Of a DNA stretch of 14,891 nucleotides, positions 6,625 to 12,435 are shown one piece after another. The translations under genes were made by a program, and so were the position numbers. The notes under the pieces are model-generated. The model did not search any database. It had not been told where the DNA came from and saw only the letters and a list, made by a program, of their open reading frames with translations. The DNA is taken from positions 1 to 14,891 of the forward strand of contig JAZNDZ010000122.1 in NCBI GenBank assembly GCA_045588345.1. Reading direction: 5' to 3'. This DNA comes from HGM04593 sp045588345. GTDB taxonomy: Bacteria; Bacteroidota; Bacteroidia; Bacteroidales; Bacteroidaceae. Within the stretch, counting starts at the first letter, position 1. Each line of letters begins with the position of its first letter.

Positions 6625-7524
6625 ATGAAAAAAATCAGAGCAGCCATAGTCGGTTATGGCAACATTGGGAAATATACTTTGCAGGCACTTAATGCTGCAC
6701 CCGATTTTGAGGTTGCAGGGGTTGTGCGCCGTTCGGGTGCCGAGAATCTGCCTGCAGAACTTGAGGGGTATAATGTAGTGAAGGATATTCGTGAGCTGGG
6801 CGATGTTGATGTGGCAATACTTTCAACACCTACACGTAGCGTGGAGAGGTATGCAAAGGATATACTTGCACTGGGTATAAACACTGTCGACAGTTTCGAT
6901 ATACATTCAAAGATTCTTGACTTGCGCCGCTCGCTCAGCGAGAGCGCCGAGGCTGGCAATGCTGTTTCAATCATATCGGCAGGCTGGGACCCGGGAAGCG
7001 ACTCTGTTGTGCGCACTCTTCTTGAGGCGATTGCTCCAAAAGGTATAACATATACGAACTTCGGGCCCGGCATGAGCATGGGGCATACTGTTGCAGTCAA
7101 GGCTATTGAAGGCGTGAAGGCTGCCCTGTCAATGACAATCCCTGTCGGTACAGGTATACATCGCCGTATGGTTTATATTGAACTTGAAGAAGGGTACGAT
7201 TTTAACCAGGTATCTTCGGCAATCAAGGCCGACCCTTACTTTGTGAATGACGAGACACATGTAAAGCAGGTGCCTTGTGTCGATGACCTTCTTGACATGG
7301 GTCACGGCGTGAACCTCACCCGTAAGGGTGTTTCGGGCGTTACACAGAACCAGTTGTTCGAGTTCAATATGAAGATAAACAACCCTGCATTGACAGCGCA
7401 GGTGCTTGTGTGCTGTGCGCGTGCTACAATGCGTCAGTTGCCCGGCTGTTACACTATGATTGAAATTCCGCTCATTGACCTGCTCTACGGTGACAGGGAG
7501 CAGCATATAGCGCATTTGGTATAA
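6625..7524 (+). CDS. ddh: meso-Diaminopimelate dehydrogenase, short (type II-like) form
   Basis: A 299-aa NADP-dependent enzyme that makes meso-2,6-diaminopimelate from tetrahydrodipicolinate, ammonia and NADPH in one step, feeding lysine and peptidoglycan synthesis. The N-terminal Rossmann fold has GYGNIG (residues 10-15). Family segments follow: STPTRS, NTVDSFDIH, SAGWDPGSDS, TNFGPGMSMGHTVAVKAI, and near the C-terminus GVSGVTQNQLFEFNMKINNPALTAQV. The length and the HRRMVYIELEEG segment fit the shorter type II enzymes (Symbiobacterium type) better than the roughly 320-aa Corynebacterium type. ATG occurs at both 6619 and 6625; the second gives the family start MKKIRAAIVGYG and is chosen, but the first would add only two residues. 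It has its own promoter-like element after the pnp terminator, so it is probably transcribed separately. Confidence 0.93.
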   Translation: MKKIRAAIVGYGNIGKYTLQALNAAPDFEVAGVVRRSGAENLPAELEGYNVVKDIRELGDVDVAILSTPTRSVERYAKDILALGINTVDSFDIHSKILDLRRSLSESAEAGNAVSIISAGWDPGSDSVVRTLLEAIAPKGITYTNFGPGMSMGHTVAVKAIEGVKAALSMTIPVGTGIHRRMVYIELEEGYDFNQVSSAIKADPYFVNDETHVKQVPCVDDLLDMGHGVNLTRKGVSGVTQNQLFEFNMKINNPALTAQVLVCCARATMRQLPGCYTMIEIPLIDLLYGDREQHIAHLV

Positions 7525-7574
7525 ACCCATATTCCGCCGCATAGGTTAAATATTGCGGCACTTTTATTACAAAC

Positions 7575-7607
7575 GTGGGTGACCCATTTCACTTTTGGGT
7601 CACCCAC
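7575..7607. terminator. GGGTGACCC-type hairpin between convergent genes
   Basis: GTGGGTGACCCA (7575-7586) and its exact reverse complement TGGGTCACCCAC (7596-7607) form a perfect 12-bp stem with a 9-base loop; AAA/TTT flanks can extend it past one bulge. It lies between ddh (+, stop at 7524) and the lipoprotein at 7650 (minus), so it can serve both. TACAAACGTGGGTGACCC (7568-7585) is repeated exactly at 14874-14891. Confidence 0.65.
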
Positions 7608-7649
7608 TTTGTTAAATATTAAATGTGTCTTAGTGCAAATTCTTTTATA

Positions 7650-8678
7650 TTATTCTGCAAATATCCTCAACATCGGGGTACCATTATTTCTGTCAATAAA
7701 TCTCAAAACTTTCAATATTTGCTCCTCTGTTACATCTTGTGCATACTGAGCAAGTTCGGGATTTGTTATGTCGTATCGCGTAATAGCTTTTAATGTTATT
7801 ACATTACCATCCATATTTAATGTTGGCGAAACTCCAAACATTTGTCCGATAGATTCAACATCTCCGCGCCACGTATCGTAGAGCGCCATTGCCCACGATT
7901 GGTTGGGCATTGTCACGGTAGTAACATAAGTCTTTATGTAGCGTTCAGGGGTGAATGTCATATTAACTTTATATTGAATGGTCTTGCCATTGCTTATTAT
8001 GCCTCTGACATTGTCGCAGAAATACTCTCCTTTAGCGGAGTCGTATTCACCATATAAGAAATTTTCCGTAGTGGTTTCAAAAGTGCTAATGCCGTTTCTA
8101 ATATCATCAGCCTTTTTGCCTTTGTAGTTGTCAAGAGGTATATATATGATATTCTTAGTTAAATAAACTGTCATTCCCATATCGCTATATCCGGCTCTTG
8201 TCTTTGCAGAAATTGCAATTTCTTTTATCTTCTTCAGAGCTTTCAAGGAGTTTTCATAGTTGTAATAGTAATCCTCGTCATCTTCTTCGTAGTAATATTC
8301 GTCATCTTCTTCGTCTTCATAATAAGAATCGTCAAAGAGCTCTCCCGACAGTATTAATGAGGCATAAAATTTGGCTGTTTTGCTGTCGTAAAATTCGATG
8401 CAGTATTTTGCATCAGTGCATACCCCTTCTTTGAAATCGAATGAATAGAAATCGCTTTTTACGTCTTCTTCTTCGTCGTCATATCCATAATCGTATCTCT
8501 CGAAAACAAAATTAGCTGTTCCGTTTTCAAAATTACCGCTCCAGCCTGCATCGTAACTGACAGGAGGTGTGACTGCTTCACCGCCGGGAGGGGGTGTTAT
8601 GTCGTCATCGTCGCTCGAACAAGAGTAGAAACCAATTGTGGCTGCAAGTAGCAGCATCATTGTAAGCAGTTTTTTCAT
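7650..8678 (-). CDS. Surface-type lipoprotein with an acidic/tyrosine-rich tract
   Basis: A 342-aa protein of no family I recognise. The signal peptide ends with FYSC (Cys20), followed by SSDDDD, a strong acidic surface-export type signal, then a Pro/Gly linker (TPPPGGEAVTPP). Residues 66-71 and especially 116-142 are almost only Asp, Glu and Tyr; the second tract is built on a 24-bp repeat. Residues about 145-342 look like an ordinary mixed alpha/beta domain (MGMTVYLTKNIIYIPLDNYKG, TFTPERYIKTYVTTVTMP, LRFIDRNNGTPMLRIF). The acidic tract could bind cations or basic partners; this is inference. The upstream TATATTTA at 8719-8712 is a poor promoter match. It lies downstream of the CotH gene on the same strand but behind a strong palindrome, so it is probably a separate transcript. 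Confidence 0.75.
   Translation of the reverse strand: MKKLLTMMLLLAATIGFYSCSSDDDDITPPPGGEAVTPPVSYDAGWSGNFENGTANFVFERYDYGYDDEEEDVKSDFYSFDFKEGVCTDAKYCIEFYDSKTAKFYASLILSGELFDDSYYEDEEDDEYYYEEDDEDYYYNYENSLKALKKIKEIAISAKTRAGYSDMGMTVYLTKNIIYIPLDNYKGKKADDIRNGISTFETTTENFLYGEYDSAKGEYFCDNVRGIISNGKTIQYKVNMTFTPERYIKTYVTTVTMPNQSWAMALYDTWRGDVESIGQMFGVSPTLNMDGNVITLKAITRYDITNPELAQYAQDVTEEQILKVLRFIDRNNGTPMLRIFAE
8275..8314 (-). repeat. 24-bp-period direct repeat inside the acidic lipoprotein gene
   Basis: TCGTCATCTTCTTCGT occurs at 8275-8290 and again, exactly, at 8299-8314, a period of 24 bp or 8 codons. It encodes the alternating Glu/Asp and Tyr blocks. The in-frame period means copy-number change would lengthen or shorten the tract without a frameshift. 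Confidence 0.75.
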
Positions 8679-8798
8679 AATAATATAAATTTGGTTAATA
8701 TAGAATTTGCGTAAATATATAAATAATTAGTGAGAAATCACCCCCCATGTTAAATATTGTTAAATATTAAAGTGGCTCTCTCTTCTAATGAAGAGGTA

Positions 8799-8842
8799 TT
8801 CCAAAAGTAAAAGCAGGGCATGCCCTGCTTTTACTTTTGGAA
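8799..8842. terminator. Perfect 44-bp palindrome after the CotH gene
   Basis: The 22-base arm 8799-8820 is followed with no spacer by its exact reverse complement 8821-8842. The GC-rich core GCAGGGCATGCCCTGC is followed on both strands by TTTTACTTTT, so it can work as an intrinsic terminator in both directions. It begins 13 bases after the CotH-family stop at 8856. Confidence 0.82.
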
Positions 8843-8855
8843 ACAAATGAAGGTC

Positions 8856-10163
8856 TTAATAGTTGCTTATCACTTTGTCAAGTTCGGTTATTCTTTCTTG
8901 ATATGCTTCCTTTAAGCGCTTTACCGCATCATCATACGAAAGGTCAATGTCTTCGTTTACGTTTTGTGTCACAGGCCACATCTTGAGGTTTATTTCATTT
9001 GATTCTCTTATGTACTCGGCCTTTTCGTCTATATAATCAAACACTTTTTCAAATTCAGGTTTCAATTCAGACCATCTCTCTTTTACAAGGCTCTTAAAAG
9101 AGTCGTGTTCAAAGAGGTATCCATACCAAAGTGATTTGGCGATTAATGCACCCTTTCGTCCCGGAACAAATGTTGCGCAGTCAAAATCCCAAGCAGGGCC
9201 GGCATATAATTTGCCGTTGCGTTTCTTGTACATATAGCAACTTTTGGGATGGTTCGGTTCCAAGTTTCCTGCTAAATTATACAGTAACCACCATTCTGCA
9301 TAGGATTTTACATCTATAAGACTTTCAATTTCTGAATAATCGCCACCTTTCATGGCATCCTCTACGCTGTTTACGTAGTCTTTGATATATGTGTATGCAG
9401 GGTGCTCCCAAGATGTTATCACTTCTTCATCGGGTTCTTTTATTGTGACAGGGAGGTTATTGTGCTTGGTGTAGAAATAGTTTATTTCTGCGTCGGAATA
9501 TGTGTCAAATTCCAGCAAATATCCGCCTGACATATCCGCTTCGGGTGTCTCTTCGTCTATTTCGTCTATGTTGACTCTGTTCTTGTCTATCTTGATGTGT
9601 TCGCACAAATAGTAATTGCCTTGGTGTGTGCCGTTCAGGTATAGTTCCACGAACAGTCCGCGTGGAGTATATGGCAATGCCGGGCATTTCCTTGCAATTT
9701 CAAAGGCTACATCGTTCCGCAACAATGTCCTGTCCACCCAATTGGCGAGCAGTACCCAACGTTTATGCTTGGGCATCCCCATGACCTCGGCTTTTGAACT
9801 TAGTTTTATGGCGTAAGGTTTCTTTGGCATCATCCAAGTAGAGTTTCCCCTGCCTTTAAAATCTGATAATATGTTCAAATCCAATTCTCCTTTTTTGTCA
9901 AAGATGCGCAAGTTTCCATCTTCTACATAAACATCCTTGCTGTTTATACCCACACCGTTCGGGGTTGTTATGTAGACTCTTGGTAATCCGGTGTTTTCTG
10001 CTGTCTGCATTGTTGGTGCAACGAATGTTATGCTGTCTATGTCTGCGACTTCTATTTTGTCTACTCCGCCATTATTGAACCAGATATACATATCTTCTGT
10101 TTGCTGTGCATGTGCAGCAATGCCCATGACGAGTACTGCCAAGGTTAATAGTAATTTTTTCAT
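8856..10163 (-). CDS. Secreted CotH-family kinase-like protein
   Basis: A 435-aa protein with a signal peptide cut near AAHA-QQ (after residue 19). Residues 25-50 form a short beta module (YIWFNNGGVDKIEVADIDSI, then TF) also found in its upstream partner. Residues about 60-430 match the CotH family (PF08757): FKGRGNSTW (102-110), KPYAIKL, KRWVLLANWVDRTLLRN (134-150), GLFVELYLNGTHQGNYYLCE (169-188) and the metal-binding type motif GPAWDFD (322-328). CotH of Bacillus is an atypical protein kinase of the spore coat; the role of the many Bacteroidetes homologues is not established. Being exported, it would act in the periplasm or outside. Its ATG overlaps the stop of the upstream gene (ATGA), so the two are translationally coupled. 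Confidence 0.88.
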   Translation of the reverse strand: MKKLLLTLAVLVMGIAAHAQQTEDMYIWFNNGGVDKIEVADIDSITFVAPTMQTAENTGLPRVYITTPNGVGINSKDVYVEDGNLRIFDKKGELDLNILSDFKGRGNSTWMMPKKPYAIKLSSKAEVMGMPKHKRWVLLANWVDRTLLRNDVAFEIARKCPALPYTPRGLFVELYLNGTHQGNYYLCEHIKIDKNRVNIDEIDEETPEADMSGGYLLEFDTYSDAEINYFYTKHNNLPVTIKEPDEEVITSWEHPAYTYIKDYVNSVEDAMKGGDYSEIESLIDVKSYAEWWLLYNLAGNLEPNHPKSCYMYKKRNGKLYAGPAWDFDCATFVPGRKGALIAKSLWYGYLFEHDSFKSLVKERWSELKPEFEKVFDYIDEKAEYIRESNEINLKMWPVTQNVNEDIDLSYDDAVKRLKEAYQERITELDKVISNY

Positions 10164-10636
10164 TTCTTTAGGTATTTGATAGTTGTCGTGCTAATATTTA
10201 TTAAGTATATTCCGCCGGTGAAGTTGTGGAGTGCGATAGTGCAGCAGCCATTGGTTGCAGTGGCTTTGGTTATAAGTTTTCCGTCTATGCCATATACGGT
10301 AATAGTTTCGCCATCGGTTAGACCTGTGAGCGTTATGCTCTCTCCCTGAGTGCTGATGTTGACTTCGCTGCGTGGCGTTTCAATAGAGTTATCATCGCCT
10401 TCGAATTTCTCAAATGTGAAATTTTTTACGGCAATGCGTGCTATTTCAATTGTTGTTGTTGGTGAAGCGACGCAGAGACTGTCTCTCGAAAAAGTTATTT
10501 TCGGATGTTCTGAGAGTACAAAACAGGCCGTGTTGCCATCGTTAAGGTATATTACCAATTGGTTTTGCGCCTTAACCTGTGTCGCTGTCATGAAACCGCA
10601 CAATAGTAGTAGGAAAAAGAGTAGGTGTCTTTTCAT
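10160..10636 (-). CDS. Small secreted protein with a type IX-like C-terminal tail
   Basis: A 158-aa protein with a signal peptide (MKRHLLFFLLLLCGFMTA, cut near VKA-Q after residue 23). Residues 27-51 carry the same module as the CotH protein: YLNDGNTACFVL then ITF. Residues about 88-158 resemble a type IX secretion sorting domain: ITVYGIDGKLI (112-122), GGIYLINIS (141-149) and a basic end IKYLKK. Type IX cargo usually has a much larger passenger domain, so this one is nearly all sorting tail. It might be the CotH substrate, its export partner, or a remnant. First gene of a two-gene unit; its TGA overlaps the CotH ATG by 4 bases. Confidence 0.72.
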   Translation of the reverse strand: MKRHLLFFLLLLCGFMTATQVKAQNQLVIYLNDGNTACFVLSEHPKITFSRDSLCVASPTTTIEIARIAVKNFTFEKFEGDDNSIETPRSEVNISTQGESITLTGLTDGETITVYGIDGKLITKATATNGCCTIALHNFTGGIYLINISTTTIKYLKK

Positions 10637-10685
10637 AGTTTTTTGTGTGTTTGGGTTTGATGTGGAACTGTGTTTTTAATATTTG

Positions 10686-10693
10686 CAAATATA
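10686..10693 (-). promoter_or_regulatory. Candidate -7 box of the small protein-CotH unit
   Basis: On the minus strand TATATTTG matches TAnnTTTG, about 50 bases before the ATG at 10636. No TTTG is seen 19-21 bases upstream in this very AT-rich stretch, so the match could be chance. Confidence 0.45.
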
Positions 10694-10883
10694 TATAAAT
10701 ATGTGAACTATCTGTTTCTTTTCTTTGCAAATTTTCAGAACTGTTGAATTTTATTTAAAAATATCTGAATGTATTTATTGAAATGTATAATTTGTTGAAA
10801 TAGGATAATTTTTAATTTTATAAACGGTTTCTCAATAAATTATAATTAGTTGTTGCTGTTATGGGCTTTTCGCGCTTTTTTAT

Positions 10884-10891
10884 TATCTTCG
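10884..10891 (+). promoter_or_regulatory. Candidate -7 box of the NSS transporter
   Basis: TATCTTCG, followed by CG, is one base off TAnnTTTG and identical to the box before ddh. It is 25 bases before the ATG at 10917. No clear -33 element is visible. Confidence 0.42.
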
Positions 10892-10916
10892 CGCTCTCCT
10901 AAAAAACGAATCTGTT

Positions 10917-12227
10917 ATGAGTGAACAACCAAGAGCCTCGTTCGGGGGCAAACTCAGTGCAATATTGGTGGCTGCTGGCAGTGCAATAGGCCTTGGAGCC
11001 TTGTGGCGTTTTCCATATATTGCAGGCGAGAATGGTGGTGCTGCCTTTCTGCTTGTATTTCTGTTGAGTGTAGTTGTTGTCGGTATTCCGGCTATGCTTG
11101 CCGAATTTGCAGTAGGCCGCCGTACAAAGAAGAATGCTGTGGGTGCATTCCGCACACTCTCAAAGCGTTGGAGCTGGTTGGGGTATAGCGGTGTGCTGGG
11201 CGCATTACTCATTTCGGGATATTACTACCTAATTGCCGGCTGGTCGCTTGAGTATTTCATAAGTTCGCTGACTGGCGGGATATTTGATTCTTCGCTTTCG
11301 TTCAAGGAGCAGTTTGATGTGTTTCAGGCTTCGTGGAAGCCGTTGCTGTACGCGGTAATATTCATTCTTATGACTCACTTTATAGTGGCGCGTGGAGTGG
11401 AAAAGGGTATTGAGAAGGCTTCAAAGGTGATGATGCCGACGCTCTTTGTTATTCTTATGGTAATGGCAGTGAGGGTCGCTTTTATGCCGGGAGCATCGGA
11501 GGGCTACAAGTTCTTCCTTTCGTGTGACTTTGCTGAGGCTTTCAAGGCCGAGACTATAATGATGGCTATCGGTCAGGCATTCTTCTCACTCTCTGTGGGT
11601 ATGGGCTGCATGGTTACATACGCATCGTATTTCAAGCAGGACAACAATATGGTTTCAACGTCGTTCAATGTCTCCATGCTGACGTTGCTTGTGTCGCTGC
11701 TTGCGGGGCTTGTAATCTTCCCGGCAGTTTTCAGTGCCGGGCTGCAACCGACAGAGGGGCCGGCTCTGGTCTTTGTGACGCTGCCCGAAATATTCAAAGG
11801 GATGCCGTTGGCTTCAATGTGGTCGGCAATTTTCTTCTTGCTTGTGATTCTTGCATCGCTGACATCAACTATATCCTTCCACGAGGTGTTGACGGCTTAT
11901 GTTGCCGAGGAGTTCAAACTGTCACGTATGTGGGCTGCAACGGTTACAACTACTGTTTCAATAATCCTCAGTACAATAACCTTTTTCGGTATATTCGGCA
12001 TTGACTTCTTCAATATATTCGATTATGTTACAGCCAATATACTCATGCCGTTGGGGGCTATGTTTACCTGTATAATGGCGGTATGGTTCATTGGGAAGGG
12101 CTTCATGAAAGAGGAACTTACAAACCATGGCAAATGCAACCGCAGGCTTGCTCCGCTGGTTATATTCATGCTGCGCTTCATAACACCGGTACTTATACTG
12201 TATATATTCTTGAAGAACTTCCTGTAA
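10917..12227 (+). CDS. Sodium-dependent transporter, NSS/SNF family
   Basis: A 436-aa inner-membrane protein with about 11 hydrophobic segments, the usual number for bacterial members. These LeuT-fold symporters import amino acids or related amines with Na+. TM1 carries AGSAIGLGALWRFPY (20-34), continuing into ENGGAAF; TM6 carries GQAFFSLSVGMG (219-230); TM8 carries LTSTIS (315-320), matching the Na2-site Thr/Ser of LeuT (here Thr316, Ser317). Where almost all relatives have Asn in GLGN.WRFP (Asn27 of LeuT, an Na1 ligand), this protein has Ala28. The substrate cannot be told from sequence. It is divergent from the CotH unit and seems to be a single gene. Confidence 0.92.
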   Translation: MSEQPRASFGGKLSAILVAAGSAIGLGALWRFPYIAGENGGAAFLLVFLLSVVVVGIPAMLAEFAVGRRTKKNAVGAFRTLSKRWSWLGYSGVLGALLISGYYYLIAGWSLEYFISSLTGGIFDSSLSFKEQFDVFQASWKPLLYAVIFILMTHFIVARGVEKGIEKASKVMMPTLFVILMVMAVRVAFMPGASEGYKFFLSCDFAEAFKAETIMMAIGQAFFSLSVGMGCMVTYASYFKQDNNMVSTSFNVSMLTLLVSLLAGLVIFPAVFSAGLQPTEGPALVFVTLPEIFKGMPLASMWSAIFFLLVILASLTSTISFHEVLTAYVAEEFKLSRMWAATVTTTVSIILSTITFFGIFGIDFFNIFDYVTANILMPLGAMFTCIMAVWFIGKGFMKEELTNHGKCNRRLAPLVIFMLRFITPVLILYIFLKNFL

Positions 12228-12251
12228 TCCGGAGTGGAATTCATAAAAAAT

Positions 12252-12267
12252 GACAATCGCAATTGTC
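12252..12267. terminator. Small hairpin after the NSS transporter
   Basis: GACAAT and ATTGTC form a 6-bp stem with a CGCA loop, 24 bases after the stop at 12227. On the + strand it is followed only by CTTCTTATG; the T-run (ATTTTTT) is on the minus side. Termination of the transporter transcript is possible but weakly supported. Confidence 0.35.
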
Positions 12268-12352
12268 CTTCTTATGTTCCATAATAAGTTGTGGTATTGA
12301 TATCCTGTTGGCACCGTTTAACAATAGAGGGGGGTAAACGGGGGTTAATCTC

Positions 12353-12360
12353 TATTTTTG
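12353..12360 (+). promoter_or_regulatory. Candidate -7 box of the FISUMP-domain protein gene
   Basis: TATTTTTG followed by CA matches TAnnTTTG. The start would be near 12367, giving a leader of about 70 bases. The GGGGGG-rich stretch just upstream (12329-12344) has no TTTG at the expected distance. Confidence 0.5.
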
Positions 12361-12435
12361 CAAATATGTTGAAGTGAGTGTGGTGATATTTTGTTTATTA
12401 TGACTTTAATATTTACTTAATCAATAAATAAATGT

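Noticed and set aside
8275..8314. CRISPR-like repeat
   Set aside because: The repeat is coding, has only two copies and no unique spacers of constant size; it is an in-frame codon repeat.
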